64,000 bases of DNA from Streptomyces sp. CB02056 (GTDB taxonomy: Bacteria > Actinomycetota > Actinomycetes > Streptomycetales > Streptomycetaceae), in contig NZ_LIPD01000003.1 of NCBI RefSeq assembly GCF_001905545.1, positions 717,147 through 781,146 on the forward strand, read 5' to 3'. The position numbers were made by a program, and so were the translations under genes. The first letter of the stretch is position 1. The number at the start of each line of letters is the position of its first letter. The notes under the pieces are model-generated. The model did no database searches. It was not told the origin of the DNA and saw only the letters and a list, made by a program, of their open reading frames with translations. Shown here piece after piece: positions 33,945-43,067 of the stretch.

Positions 33945-35291
33945 TCAGGAGAAGAGCCGGCGCCAGGTGTCGGGGCCCGGGTAGCCGTCGGCCTCGCTGC
34001 CGCGCCAGCCCTGGGCCTGCTGGAAGGCCTGGACGGCCCGGCGGTCGCTCTCCGTCCAGCGCGGTCCCGGGCCGACGCTGTACGAGCCGCCGAAGCCCTT
34101 GCGGACCAGCTGCTCGCCGAGCTGCCGGATGTGGTCGTTGCTCTGGCCGGGCCCGAAGTACTGCGCGCCGGGGAAGGCGGAGCCCCCGGTGACGGGCGGC
34201 GGCGGAGGCGGCAGCGGGGTGCCTCCCCCGCCGCCGATGTCGCGGCCCTTGCCGTTGACCAGGTAGTCCCAGGTGTCCTTGCCGGGGATGCCGTCGGCCT
34301 CGGCGCCGCGCCAGCCCTGGGCCTGTTGGAAGGCCTGGGTGGCCTTGCGGTCGGCCTCGCCCCAGCGCGGGCCGGGGCCCTCGGAGTAGAACCCGGCGCC
34401 GCCGCGCTGCACCAGCAGCTGGCCGAGCCTGGTGACGGACGCGTTGTTGGCGCCGGGGCCGAACTTGTCGGCCCCGGGGAAGGCGGTGGAGGAGGTGCCG
34501 CCGCCGTCGTTGCTGCCGGAGGACAGGCCGGTGTAGCGGTACGGGACGTAGGAGCCGGAGTTGTTCCAGTACGCGTACGGGGTGGAGCGCTTCTTGGCGG
34601 AGGGGCCGGTCTGCTCGTAGGCGACGTACTTGGTGCGCGAGGAGTCGGCCCAGCCGCCGAAGATCGTGACGTGCGAGCCGGCCTGGGGGTTGGCCGGGTT
34701 GTTGTAGATGAGGACGTCGCCGGGCTGGAGGTCGTTCTTGCCGATCCGCTCGGCGAAGTTGGGCAGTGTCCAGGTGGTCTGACTGCTGCCCAGGCCCCAG
34801 GCCATCGAGACGAAGCCGGAGCAGTCCTGGCGGTAGCCGTCCGACCAGTAGCGGCTCATGCTGTACGGCACGCCCTGGTCGACCCAGGTCTGGGCGCGCT
34901 GGATGATCTGGGCCCGGGTGAGCGGCGCCGCGGCGGCGCGCGGCGCGGCGAAGGTACGGGCGCCGGGGGCCTGGCCGTAGAGGCCGCTGACCTCGCCCTG
35001 GGGGGTCTGGGACTGGCTGCTGCTGTTGCCGCCCGGGGTGGGGCCGGGTGCGGGGGCCGCGGTGGCGGTGCCGGCGGCGGCCGCTCCGCCGCCCAGCGCG
35101 GTGCCCACGGCGGCCATCAGGACGGCGGCCCGGCGGCGGACGCTGCGGGCGGAGGCGTGTCCGCCCTCGTGGACGGGCGCGGCGTGCAGCCGTGCTCGTC
35201 GGCGGGCGTTGCAGCCCCCGCATATGCAGTCCTCCGCCGGTTCGACGTCGTCGAACTCGATGAGCGGGGACAGGGGGTCGGTCAGGGTCAT
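33945..35291 (-). CDS. secreted NlpC/P60 hydrolase with two peptidoglycan-binding repeats
   Basis: 448 residues. An unusual 35-residue N-terminus holds C-I-C-G-G-C and Arg-rich stretches ahead of a Tat-like signal (S-V-R-R-R-A-A-V-L-M-A-A-V-G). A catalytic NlpC/P60 or CHAP-like domain (about 120-265) has Cys in Q-D-C-S-G-F and His in G-S-H-V-T-I-F. Two C-terminal repeats of about 70 residues each share G-P-G-P-R-W and A-F-Q-Q-A-Q-G-W-R-G and are separated by a Pro/Gly linker; they match the putative peptidoglycan-binding repeats of streptomycete cell-wall hydrolases. Likely cleaves peptidoglycan peptides outside the cell during growth or germination. Confidence 0.88.
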   Translation of the reverse strand: MTLTDPLSPLIEFDDVEPAEDCICGGCNARRRARLHAAPVHEGGHASARSVRRRAAVLMAAVGTALGGGAAAAGTATAAPAPGPTPGGNSSSQSQTPQGEVSGLYGQAPGARTFAAPRAAAAPLTRAQIIQRAQTWVDQGVPYSMSRYWSDGYRQDCSGFVSMAWGLGSSQTTWTLPNFAERIGKNDLQPGDVLIYNNPANPQAGSHVTIFGGWADSSRTKYVAYEQTGPSAKKRSTPYAYWNNSGSYVPYRYTGLSSGSNDGGGTSSTAFPGADKFGPGANNASVTRLGQLLVQRGGAGFYSEGPGPRWGEADRKATQAFQQAQGWRGAEADGIPGKDTWDYLVNGKGRDIGGGGGTPLPPPPPPVTGGSAFPGAQYFGPGQSNDHIRQLGEQLVRKGFGGSYSVGPGPRWTESDRRAVQAFQQAQGWRGSEADGYPGPDTWRRLFS

Positions 35292-35372
35292 GCTCCGCCT
35301 CTTTCCCGGACTATTCCGCGTGTTATCCGGACCAAAGTCCCAAAGCGGGCGCGATGAGTCACGGTGGGTTAG

Positions 35373-35397
35373 GCCGAACGGGTGAGACCCGTTCGGC
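35373..35397 (-). terminator. 11-bp perfect hairpin after PPOx gene
   Basis: GCCGAACGGGT (35373-35383) pairs with 35387-35397 around GAG. It lies 52 bp past the stop of the PPOx gene and separates the PPOx/VOC pair from the NlpC/P60 gene. Confidence 0.75.
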
Positions 35398-35448
35398 TCC
35401 CGGGCGTGGCGTGGGTCGGGCGGAGGGTCTAGGCGAAGTGAGGCGGGG

Positions 35449-36360
35449 TCAGCGCGGGATGGCGGGCGAGTACTCCGGGTCGGTCCAGGTCAGCGGGGTG
35501 GCGTCGGCCAGTTCGAGCACGCCGGTGACGGCCAGTTCGACCATCCGCTCGGCGCCCGGGACGCCCTGCCGGGCCTCCTCGGACCAGTCGGTGCGGGCCT
35601 CGCCGGTGACGAGCAGCGCCCCGCCGGTCTCCCAGTCGGGCAGCAGCAGGCCGGCCCGCGGGTCCAGCTCCAGGTTCCCGAGCGTCAGGAACATGCTGTT
35701 GCCCGGGTACTCGGGCCAGCGCAGCCGGTCCGGCGCCACCGGCTCCAGGAAGCCGGGGAAGCCGCCGCGGTGGGAGGCGTCCACGCTGCCGTCCGGGCCG
35801 GTGCTGGCGATGAAGAAGGTGTCCGCGGTGGCCGCCGCCAGCCGCTGGGCGGTGGTCAGTACGGGGCCGGCGGCGACCGTACGGGGCGGGCCGGCGGCCG
35901 GGCGGTCCGTCGGGGTGCGGCGCTGGATGTACTTCGGGCAGTTGGCGACCACCTCGTCGGCGTGCACCCGCAGCCCGCCCCGGCCGTCCGGGAGGGAGCG
36001 GCCGTTGAGCCGCATCCGGCGCCGGCCGGCCGGGTCCAGCGCGATCGTGCCGACCCGGGCGGGGCCGGCCAGTGCCTCGGCGAGGGGGTCGGCCCCGGCG
36101 GGGAGGGCGGCGACGGCCATGGTGCGTTCGTCCGGGGCGGTGAGGAAGCCCGCCGGGCCGGCCAGCTGGGTGGCCCAGACCCGGCCGTCCCGGTCGGCGG
36201 CGCCGAGGACCAGCATCCGGCGCTCGGCCAGGAAGCGGGCGGCGACCGCCGGGACGGTGCGGCGGATCGACCGGCCGGCGTGGTCGGCCCGCTCGGTCCG
36301 GCCGGCCCGGGCCTGGGCGGCCCGCTCGCCGGGGTGGTACGGCGTGCTGGTGGTGGTCAT
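35449..36360 (-). CDS. pyridoxamine 5'-phosphate oxidase family FMN protein
   Basis: 303 residues. Two half-domains each of split-barrel type: the first has R-M-L-V-L-G-A-A-D-R-D-G-R-V-W-A, and the second F-F-I-A-S-T-G-P-D-G-S-V-D-A-S-H-R-G-G. The V-V-A-N-C-P-K-Y-I-Q-R-R sequence is a conserved mark of a large actinobacterial PPOx subfamily. These enzymes bind FMN or F420 and reduce small molecules; the true substrate is unknown. Lies 15 bp after a VOC gene on the same strand, so probably one transcript. Confidence 0.87.
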   Translation of the reverse strand: MTTTSTPYHPGERAAQARAGRTERADHAGRSIRRTVPAVAARFLAERRMLVLGAADRDGRVWATQLAGPAGFLTAPDERTMAVAALPAGADPLAEALAGPARVGTIALDPAGRRRMRLNGRSLPDGRGGLRVHADEVVANCPKYIQRRTPTDRPAAGPPRTVAAGPVLTTAQRLAAATADTFFIASTGPDGSVDASHRGGFPGFLEPVAPDRLRWPEYPGNSMFLTLGNLELDPRAGLLLPDWETGGALLVTGEARTDWSEEARQGVPGAERMVELAVTGVLELADATPLTWTDPEYSPAIPR

Positions 36361-36375
36361 GGCCGGGCCCGGTTC

Positions 36376-36852
36376 CTAGAAGAACCCGCAGGTCGGGGCG
36401 GTGGCGGTGGGGGCGGGGGCGGCGGCCTCGGTCCCGGCCACGCCGGTGCGGGTGTAGACCTCCAGCCGGATGCCGTCCGGGTCGGTGAAGAAGATGCCGC
36501 CGGAGGCCGAGCCCTCGCTGTGCGGGACGACGCCGTCGTAGGCGAACTCGGCGCCGAGTTCGCGCAGCAGCCGCTCGGTGGCGCGGACCTCGTCGAGGCT
36601 CTCGACCTCGAAGGAGAGGTGGTGCAGGCCGGGGTTGCCGGGGGCGAAGCGGCCCGCGCTCTGCTGCCAGAGCGTCACCATCAGGCGGCCGTCGCGGCCG
36701 AGGAAGGCGTAGCGGCGGTCGGGGTCGGTGCCCTCGGCGGTGACGTCGAGGCCGAACACGGCGCGGTAGAAGGCGATCGAGCGGGCCAGGTCGGTGACGT
36801 TCAGGCCCACGTGGCCGGTCTGCAGGGTGCGGAGCTGGGCGGTGCTGGACAT
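36376..36852 (-). CDS. VOC-family (glyoxalase/dioxygenase-fold) protein
   Basis: 158 residues. Two beta-alpha-beta units: the first starts T-G-H-V-G-L-N-V-T-D-L and the second H-H-L-S-F-E-V-E-S. Candidate metal ligands are the His residues at those positions and Glu in R-L-E-V-Y-T-R. An extended tail ends C-G-F-F, unusual for the fold. Possible roles include a catechol-type dioxygenase or an antibiotic-binding protein. First gene of the pair with the PPOx protein. Confidence 0.85.
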   Translation of the reverse strand: MSSTAQLRTLQTGHVGLNVTDLARSIAFYRAVFGLDVTAEGTDPDRRYAFLGRDGRLMVTLWQQSAGRFAPGNPGLHHLSFEVESLDEVRATERLLRELGAEFAYDGVVPHSEGSASGGIFFTDPDGIRLEVYTRTGVAGTEAAAPAPTATAPTCGFF

Positions 36853-36988
36853 GCCTGGTCACTCCCGGAGGCTTCGGCTGCCGGTGAGGCAGCTGCCTAA
36901 CCGGTATTCACGAGAGTAGGAGTTAGGTGATGCAGCGTCAACCAGTGCAGGGAGCCGGAAGGGTCAGGTCTTCGGGCGGGCATGCGAA

Positions 36989-37020
36989 AGACCCGCCGGA
37001 CCGTGAGGTCCGGCGGGTCT
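36989..37020. terminator. 14-bp perfect hairpin
   Basis: AGACCCGCCGGACC (36989-37002) pairs with 37007-37020 around GTGA. It lies 17 bp past the stop of the minus-strand HTH gene and before the VOC/PPOx pair. Confidence 0.9.
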
Positions 37021-37036
37021 CGAAGGAGCGGAAGGG

Positions 37037-38059
37037 CTAGGCCCACTCCCAGCGGATGCCGATGTGGCCCGGCTGCTGGTCCGGGGCCAGGACGTGGGCG
37101 CTCGCCGAGGCGCCGATCCACAGCTGCTCGCGGCGGTGGTCGACGTCGGCCCCCGGCTCGCGGTCGTAGCGCTCGCAGTGCGCCGGGACGGCCGCCGGGT
37201 CGAAGTGCACCTGGAGCACGTACTCGCGCACCGGGGTGGCGAAGCGGCGGCTGTACTCCGTGGTCGGGCCGCCGGGCGGGATCTCCACCTCGTACTCGAA
37301 GACCGTGCTGTCGCCGAGGCCGAGCGGGCGGTCCAGCATCAGCTCGCCGACGATCAGCCCGGCCTCCGGGCGGCGGCGCACCCGGCCCAGCCGGCCGTGC
37401 CGCACCGCGGTGATCTCCGGGCAGCCGGCCGCCTCCTCGTCGGCCATGTGCACCACCAGGCAGCGGCCGACGCCGCCGACCGTGGCGCGCACCACCTGGC
37501 GCATCCGCAGCAGGTTGCCGCGCCGCTCGGCGTCCACGTAGTAGGAGTCGTGGATGCTCAGGCGCTCCAGCTCGCCGGCCGGCGGGGCGTTCAGCTCGGC
37601 GAAGATGTTGGCGATCTCCTGCTCGCCCGGCCAGACGTCCTCCAGCCCGAGGTGGCAGGTGTTGGCCGCGGCGGCCCAGCGGCCGCGCGGGCGCGGCGGG
37701 CCGAGCAGCGAGGAGAGCGCGCTGTGCGGCAGCCCGAGCAGCTCCTCCAGCAGGTGGACGGCGCGCAGCGAGCTGGCCCGCTCGGGCTGGCTGCGGCCGC
37801 GCCGCCAGTAGCTCAGGGTCGTGACGCTGACCCTGACGCCGCGCCCGGCGAGGGCGGCGCGGATGCGGTCCAGGCTGAGGCCGCTGGCCTCGATCGCCAG
37901 GTGGAGGGTGTCCGCGAAGCCGCCGACCGGGGCGAGCCGGCCGGGGGGCGGTCCGGGGGTGGCGGGAGTCGGGCCGGGCGGCCCGGGCGGGCCCGGGCGC
38001 TCCGTGTGCGATCCGACCAGCCGCAGCCGCGCGGCGTCCTGAGGTTGCTGTGCGGCCAT
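37037..38059 (-). CDS. HTH (XRE-type) protein with large C-terminal domain
   Basis: 340 residues from the ATG at 38059 (GGAGGG upstream). After a Pro/Gly-rich stretch, an XRE-like HTH spans about residues 50-115 (F-A-D-T-L-H-L-A-I-E-A-S-G and S-V-T-T-L-S-Y-W-R-R-G-R-S-Q-P-E-R). The rest (120-340) is a beta-rich domain with no recognised family. It contains a Y-V-D-A-E-R-R-G-N-L-L segment and ends I-G-I-R-W-E-W-A. The layout suggests a regulator whose C-terminus senses a ligand or binds a partner. Lies alone between two strong terminators. Confidence 0.8.
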   Translation of the reverse strand: MAAQQPQDAARLRLVGSHTERPGPPGPPGPTPATPGPPPGRLAPVGGFADTLHLAIEASGLSLDRIRAALAGRGVRVSVTTLSYWRRGRSQPERASSLRAVHLLEELLGLPHSALSSLLGPPRPRGRWAAAANTCHLGLEDVWPGEQEIANIFAELNAPPAGELERLSIHDSYYVDAERRGNLLRMRQVVRATVGGVGRCLVVHMADEEAAGCPEITAVRHGRLGRVRRRPEAGLIVGELMLDRPLGLGDSTVFEYEVEIPPGGPTTEYSRRFATPVREYVLQVHFDPAAVPAHCERYDREPGADVDHRREQLWIGASASAHVLAPDQQPGHIGIRWEWA

Positions 38060-38374
38060 ACGGTGACCCTCCCCACCAGGTGAGTTCGGCGGGACCGGGT
38101 CGGCGCCGGGGCGCGCCGCCAGCGGCTTCACCGAGCTTTGGGGAACCCTATGCACGGTCGAGAGGCTACGTCATCAGTCGTGCGTATGACAGTGGTCACG
38201 GCAGGTGGACCGAAGGGTTATCGATCTTGAAACAGTCCGGAAACACGGGCCGCTGACCGGGGCCCGACCGGGCCGGCGGACGGCTCCGGCAGGGCCCGGG
38301 ACGGACACCGCCGGGGCGGGCCCTGACGGCTCCGCCCCGGCGGGGATCGGGTGGTGCGGTGGTGCGGCCGGTGG
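38060..38374. other. intergenic region between HTH and S53 genes
   Basis: 315 bases without a gene. The part next to the HTH start should hold its promoter; a GTCAT/ATGAC inverted repeat (38169-38173 and 38185-38189) is a possible operator. The distal part holds the terminator of the peptidase gene. Confidence 0.4.
38308..38343 (-). terminator. 12-bp hairpin after the S53 peptidase gene
   Basis: CCGCCGGGGCGG (38308-38319) pairs with 38332-38343. It begins 31 bp past the peptidase stop. Confidence 0.75.
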
Positions 38375-40546
38375 TCAGCCGACGTTCAGCGCGACGTCGT
38401 CGATCACGAAGCTGGTCTGCAGCGAGGAGTCCTCGGTGCCGGTGAACTTGACGGTCACGGTCTGGCCCGCGAAGGAGGTCAGGTCCAGGGTGCGCTGGAC
38501 GTAGCCGGCGGCGGCGTCCACGTTGGAGTAGGTCGCCAGCGTGGTGCTGTTGGCCTGGACGGTCAGCTTGTCGTACGCGGTGGTGCCGGTCTCCGCGGTG
38601 TCGACGTGCAGCCAGAAGGTCAGCTTGGCGGAGGCGCAGCCGGCCGGGATCGAGACGGTCTGCGACAGGGTGTCGGTGTGGGCCGAGCCGTAGCCGTCCA
38701 GCCAGGCCTTCCAGCTGCCCGAGTGGGCGGCCTCGGAGGAGCTGTTGCTGACCACGCCGCTGGAGGCGGTCCACGGGGAGGCGGTGCCGCTCTCGAAGCC
38801 GCCGTTGGCGACCAGCTGGGCGGCGGTGCAGCCGCCGGACGGCGGGGTGGTGGTGCCGCCGAGCAGGGCGGTGGTCAGCGCGTCGGCGACCGGGGAGCCC
38901 CAGCCGGTGACCTGGTCGTAGCCGGCCTTGGCGGAGAAGTCCTGGTTGGCGCCGGTGGTCACGTCGTGGAAGGTGCTGCCGTAGCCGCTGCCGTTGGCCA
39001 CCGAGTACAGCCGCGGGCTGGCCTCGCCGAGGACGGCCTGGCCGGCGGCCTTGGCCTTCTGGTTGAACTGGGCCGCGTAGCCGGACCAGAGCGGCGCGGC
39101 CGCGCTGGTACCGCCGTAGACCTGCCAGGCGCCGGCGGTGTAGATCGCGAAGCCGCTCTGCGGGTCGGCGTTGGAGGAGACGTCCGGGACGGTGCGCATG
39201 GTGCCGCTGACGCCGGTGCCGGTCTGCCAGCTCGGCTTGGCGAACACGGTGGAGACGCCGCCGCCGGCGGTGCTCCAGGCGCTCTCCGAGGAGTAGGCGT
39301 TGCCGCTGGAGACCTTGAGGTTGGTGCCGCCGACGCCGGTCTGGTGCGGGCTGGAGGCCGGGAAGTCGACCGCCTTCACGCCGGAGCCGCTGGTGGAGCG
39401 GGTGCAGTCGCGGGAGCCGTCGTCGCCGGAGGCGGAGAAGATCGAGATGCCCTGGGCGGCGGCCTGCTTGAAGGCGTTGTCGACCGCGGTCATCGAGGCG
39501 GCGGTGGTGTCCGGCTCGCAGGAGCCCCAGGAGATCGAGACCACCGAGACCCTGTTGTCGGTCACGATCTTGTTGGCCATGTCGATCTCGCCCTGGTCGC
39601 TGTTGGGCGCCTCGTAGACCAGCTGGGTGGCCTTGGGCGCCGCGCCGCGGACGATCTCGCTGTCCAGCTCGACCTCGCCCTGGCCCTGGCCGGGGGCGGA
39701 GTCGTAGTTGGCGCCGTCCACCGAGACGGTGGAGACGGCCGGGCCGGACAGGCCGTACTGGGAGTCGTAGGTGGTCAGGTTCGAGGACTGGTAGCCGTCG
39801 AACTCCCACAGCGCGACCGTGGTGCCGGTGCCGTCCGCGCCGGTCTTGTTGAGGTTGTACGCACCGGTGTACTGGGCCGGGGCCATGCCGCTCGGGCTCG
39901 CGGTCGCCGTGTTCGGGGTGACCGAGTTCGGGGCGACCGCGTTCGGGGTGGCCAGGCGGTTCTTGCGCACCGCGTGGTTGTCCAGGCCGCTGACGCCCTG
40001 GACCACGGAGGCCAGGTCGGACGGGATCGAGGCTGCCGCGTCGTTGGCGAAGAAGGCGCGCTGGAGCTGCGGGTCGAGGTACGCGCTCTCGTGCGTCCCG
40101 AAGGCCTGGGAGACCTGGGCGGCGGTGCCGCGGGCGTTGACCACCTGGCGGTTGGCGCTCACGTCGGAGACGGTCAGGCCCTGCTGGGCCAGGTACGTCC
40201 GGACCTGGTCGACGGCGGCCTGGGTCGGGCCGAACCGCGCGGTGAACTGCTCCGGCGTCAGGTAGTGGCCGTACTCCGGGGCGCCCGGGGTGGTGACGGC
40301 GGTCAGGAAGCGGTCCAGGGCGTCGGTGTCGCGCAGCTTCAGGCTGACGGACACCGAGATCTGCTGCGCGGCCGGGACGTCACCCTTCTTCTCCGAGTGG
40401 GCCACCGCCGGGTTCACGGTGTTCGGCAGGGCGACGCGCGGGGAGGCGTTGGGAGTGGCGGCCTGCGCGGTGGAGACACCGAGCGAGACGGCGGTCAGCG
40501 GCAGCACGGCTATCGCCGCGGCGAGGGCAAGGGAGCGGGGACGCAA
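38375..40546 (-). CDS. secreted S53-family (sedolisin) peptidase with C-terminal adhesion-type domain
   Basis: 723 residues. A TTG start at 40546 is preferred because GGAGGAGG lies five bases upstream; a start at 40582 lacks one. A Sec signal peptide (residues 1-30, cleavage after A-Q-A-A) is followed by a Pro-kumamolisin activation peptide (about 55-195). The linker repeats T-P-N/A-P-N. The catalytic domain (220-560) has Glu291, Asp295, Asp375 in S-A-S-G-D-D, and Ser481 in G-G-T-S-A-A-A. A C-terminal jelly-roll domain (595-723, W-T-A-S-S-G-V-V and [11 protein letters not shown]) may bind carbohydrate or protein. The enzyme is expected to be an acid-active endopeptidase. Confidence 0.93.
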   Translation of the reverse strand: MRPRSLALAAAIAVLPLTAVSLGVSTAQAATPNASPRVALPNTVNPAVAHSEKKGDVPAAQQISVSVSLKLRDTDALDRFLTAVTTPGAPEYGHYLTPEQFTARFGPTQAAVDQVRTYLAQQGLTVSDVSANRQVVNARGTAAQVSQAFGTHESAYLDPQLQRAFFANDAAASIPSDLASVVQGVSGLDNHAVRKNRLATPNAVAPNSVTPNTATASPSGMAPAQYTGAYNLNKTGADGTGTTVALWEFDGYQSSNLTTYDSQYGLSGPAVSTVSVDGANYDSAPGQGQGEVELDSEIVRGAAPKATQLVYEAPNSDQGEIDMANKIVTDNRVSVVSISWGSCEPDTTAASMTAVDNAFKQAAAQGISIFSASGDDGSRDCTRSTSGSGVKAVDFPASSPHQTGVGGTNLKVSSGNAYSSESAWSTAGGGVSTVFAKPSWQTGTGVSGTMRTVPDVSSNADPQSGFAIYTAGAWQVYGGTSAAAPLWSGYAAQFNQKAKAAGQAVLGEASPRLYSVANGSGYGSTFHDVTTGANQDFSAKAGYDQVTGWGSPVADALTTALLGGTTTPPSGGCTAAQLVANGGFESGTASPWTASSGVVSNSSSEAAHSGSWKAWLDGYGSAHTDTLSQTVSIPAGCASAKLTFWLHVDTAETGTTAYDKLTVQANSTTLATYSNVDAAAGYVQRTLDLTSFAGQTVTVKFTGTEDSSLQTSFVIDDVALNVG

Positions 40547-40640
40547 CGGATCCTCCTCCAGCCGGCTGTGGGGGGCCGGCAAGGGACCAGGCGTTCAGGG
40601 GGGTCGAGAACGCTGGCTCGAACATGACAGAACCCGTGTG

Positions 40641-40689
40641 CGAATTGGCTCATGGCCGGGCAATTCGTTGCTAAAAAACAGTCAACTGT
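40641..40689. promoter_or_regulatory. inverted repeats in divergent S53/CGNR promoter region
   Basis: CGAATTG and CAATTCG (40641-40647, 40661-40667) are 13 bp apart; a second repeat ACAGT-CA-ACTGT follows at 40678-40689. The stretch 40660-40690 is A/T-rich, including a run of six A, so probably holds a promoter. The binding protein is not known; the divergent CGNR regulator is the nearest candidate. Confidence 0.5.
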
Positions 40690-40804
40690 GGAGGGCCCCC
40701 AACTCGGCGGTTCCATACAGTGAATGACCGTGGTTCCGGGGCCGGTCCAGACCAGTCCGGGCGGAAGGGGCGGACGTAGAATCGGACCGATCCGAGGGAG
40801 AGCG

Positions 40805-41371
40805 ATGACTGACGTGCAGCCGGACCCGAGGGACCCGCGACCGCTGATCGGTGAGCCGCTCGCACTGGACCTGCTCAACACGCGCTGGGCCGGAACGCCC
40901 GTCAACGACCTGCTCGCCGAACCGGACGGCTACGCGATCTGGCTCTCCTCGGCCGGCCTCGCGGACCGCTGCCGGGCCGCCGGGTCGGGGCTCGCGGCCC
41001 TGCGGGAGACCCGTGAGGTGATCGCCGAGGCCGTCCAGGAGCTGGGTGGGCAGGGGCAGTTGGGGCCGGAGGCGGTGGCCCGGCTGAACGGTGTGCTGGG
41101 CCACGGGCGGCTGCGCCGGGAGCTCGGCCCGCAGGGGCCGACCGCGCACGTCGAGGTGGACCGGCCCGAGTGGCTGGCCTCCTGGCTGGCGGCGGACGAC
41201 TTCCTGGACCTGCTGGACCGGGGCGCCCAGCGGATCAAGCAGTGCGCGCACGAGGCGTGCGTCCTGTACTTCTTCGACACCTCGCAGAACGGCCGCCGGC
41301 GGTGGTGCCGGATGGCGGTGTGCGGGAACCGGGCGAAGGCGGCGCGGCACTATGTGAAGGCCCGGGGCTGA
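40805..41371 (+). CDS. ABATE/CGNR zinc-finger regulator
   Basis: 188 residues from the ATG at 40805 with GGGAGAG upstream. The N-terminal ABATE domain begins G-E-P-L-A-L-D-L-L-N-T-R. The C-terminal CGNR finger has C-A-H-E-A-C near residue 145 and W-C-R-M-A-V-C-G-N-R-A-K-A-A-R-H-Y, the signature that names the family. These proteins are stress-linked transcription factors. It is divergent from the sedolisin gene and convergent with an FAD monooxygenase; the target is unknown. Confidence 0.92.
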   Translation: MTDVQPDPRDPRPLIGEPLALDLLNTRWAGTPVNDLLAEPDGYAIWLSSAGLADRCRAAGSGLAALRETREVIAEAVQELGGQGQLGPEAVARLNGVLGHGRLRRELGPQGPTAHVEVDRPEWLASWLAADDFLDLLDRGAQRIKQCAHEACVLYFFDTSQNGRRRWCRMAVCGNRAKAARHYVKARG

Positions 41372-41431
41372 GCGGCCGGCGAACGACGGGCCGGGCGGGC
41401 GCGCGGGGGCCGCGGGCCCGCCCGGGGGTGG

Positions 41432-42922
41432 TCAGGCCGGGGCGCCGAGCCAGTCGGTGAGGGCGGCGCGCAGCTCGCCCTGGCCGGGGTCGACGGCGGC
41501 CCAGGCGACGTAGCCGTCCGGGCGGATCAGCAGGACGGTGTCGCGCAGCTTGCCGTGCGGGTCGGCGGGGGCGGCGGAGACCATGCGGTCGGCCCAGGGC
41601 TCGGCGGCGGCCAGCTCGTCATTGCTGACCAGGACGAACCTCCCGGCGCGCAGCGCCTCGTAGAGCCGCTCGGGCGCGGCCGGGGCGCCCTCGGCGGGCT
41701 TGCTCAGGGCGGTCAGCCGCAGGTCCGGGACGCGCTTGCCGACCTGCGGGTGGGCGTCCTTGGGCGCGGGGTAGGAGATGCCGATGCCGGAGACCAGCCG
41801 GGCGCCGCGCTCGGTGACCGGGTCGAGGTGGCCGCCCAGCGCGGTGAGCGCGCCGCGCAGGGCGCGGGTGGGGGCGGACTCGGCGAGGGCCAGCCGGATC
41901 AGCGCGCCGGAGGTGCGCAGCACCGTCTTGCCGACCGGGTGCCGCTCGGTCTGGTAGGTGTCCAGGAGGGCGTCGGTGGCGTGGCCCCGGAGTGCCGCGG
42001 CGAGCTTCCAGGAGAGGTTGGCGGCGTCCTGGAGGCCGGTGTTCATGCCCTGGCCGCCGGCCGGGGAGTGGCAGTGCGCGGCGTCGCCGGCCAGGAAGAC
42101 CCGGCCGGAGCGGTAGTTGGGGGCCTGCCGCTCGTCGCTGTGGAAGGTGGAGCTCCAGCGCACCTCGTGCAGGCCGTAGTCCTCGCCGAGGATGGCCCGG
42201 ACGAGGGCGGTGAGCTGCTCGGCGGAGGGGGTGGTGCCGTCCGGGTACCGCTCCTCGCGGTCCCAGGCGATGATCCGGAACCAGCCGTCGCCGAACGGGG
42301 CGATGAAGGCGAAGCCGGCCTGGTTGGCGCCGACGGTGATCGCCTGGGCGGGCTCGCGGTCCAGCCGGACGTCGGCCAGCACCACCGAGTCGACCACCGA
42401 CTCCCCGGGGAACGGGATGCCCAGCAGGTCGCGGACGGTGGAGTGGACGCCGTCGGTGGCGACCGCGTACGCGGCGCGGTGGCTCTGCCCGTCCCGGGTC
42501 TCCAGGGTCACGCCCTCGGCGTCCTGGCGCAGCCCGGTGACCTCGGCGCCGCGCAGGACGGTCGCGCCGGCCTTCTCGGCGCGGTCCAGCAGCAGCCGTT
42601 CGACGTTGTACTGCGGGGTGATCAGCACGAACGGGAAGCGGGTGGGCAGCGCGGCGAGGTCGATGCCGAAGCGGTCGAACATCCTCAGCTCGGCGAGCGG
42701 GCGGCCGGTGGCGATCAGCTCCTCGGCCAGGCCCCGGGCGTCCAGCAGCTCCAGGCTGCGGGCGTGCACGGCGAAGGCCCGGGTGAGGTTGGACTCGGCG
42801 GCCCGCTTCTCCAGTACCGTGACGCCGACTCCGGCGGCGGCGAGGTCGCCGGCCAGCAGCAGTCCGGTCGGTCCGGCGCCGACGATCAGGACGTCGGTTT
42901 CGGTCGTCGGCTTCACGGCCAT
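41432..42922 (-). CDS. FAD-dependent aromatic monooxygenase
   Basis: 496 residues. FAD-binding G-A-G-P-T-G-L near residue 16, D-G motif in A-T-D-G-V-H-S-T-V-R, and G-D-A-A-H-C-H-S-P-A-G-G-Q-G-M-N-T-G near residue 285. These are the three signatures of the PHBH-like class. A short thioredoxin-like C-terminal domain is present but small, as in rifampicin or polyketide hydroxylases. It would hydroxylate an aromatic or polyketide substrate with NAD(P)H; the substrate is unknown. No biosynthetic genes are adjacent, so detoxification is as likely as biosynthesis. Confidence 0.9.
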   Translation of the reverse strand: MAVKPTTETDVLIVGAGPTGLLLAGDLAAAGVGVTVLEKRAAESNLTRAFAVHARSLELLDARGLAEELIATGRPLAELRMFDRFGIDLAALPTRFPFVLITPQYNVERLLLDRAEKAGATVLRGAEVTGLRQDAEGVTLETRDGQSHRAAYAVATDGVHSTVRDLLGIPFPGESVVDSVVLADVRLDREPAQAITVGANQAGFAFIAPFGDGWFRIIAWDREERYPDGTTPSAEQLTALVRAILGEDYGLHEVRWSSTFHSDERQAPNYRSGRVFLAGDAAHCHSPAGGQGMNTGLQDAANLSWKLAAALRGHATDALLDTYQTERHPVGKTVLRTSGALIRLALAESAPTRALRGALTALGGHLDPVTERGARLVSGIGISYPAPKDAHPQVGKRVPDLRLTALSKPAEGAPAAPERLYEALRAGRFVLVSNDELAAAEPWADRMVSAAPADPHGKLRDTVLLIRPDGYVAWAAVDPGQGELRAALTDWLGAPA

Positions 42923-43015
42923 GTATCAGCTCCCGTTGTTCGGAGGGCGGTCGTACGCCGTTCCCGGCGTTCTCCCAGCCTCCATCATCGCGGGCGCCGT
43001 CGGAGCTGTGAACCG

Positions 43016-43050
43016 CCGGGCCCCGGCGGTGGGTGACCGCCGGGGCCCGG
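43016..43050 (-). terminator. 15-bp hairpin after paaN
   Basis: Perfect stem 43016-43030 with 43036-43050, five-base loop. It is 18 bp past the paaN stop. Confidence 0.85.
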
Positions 43051-43067
43051 TGACGGGGGTGAACGGC

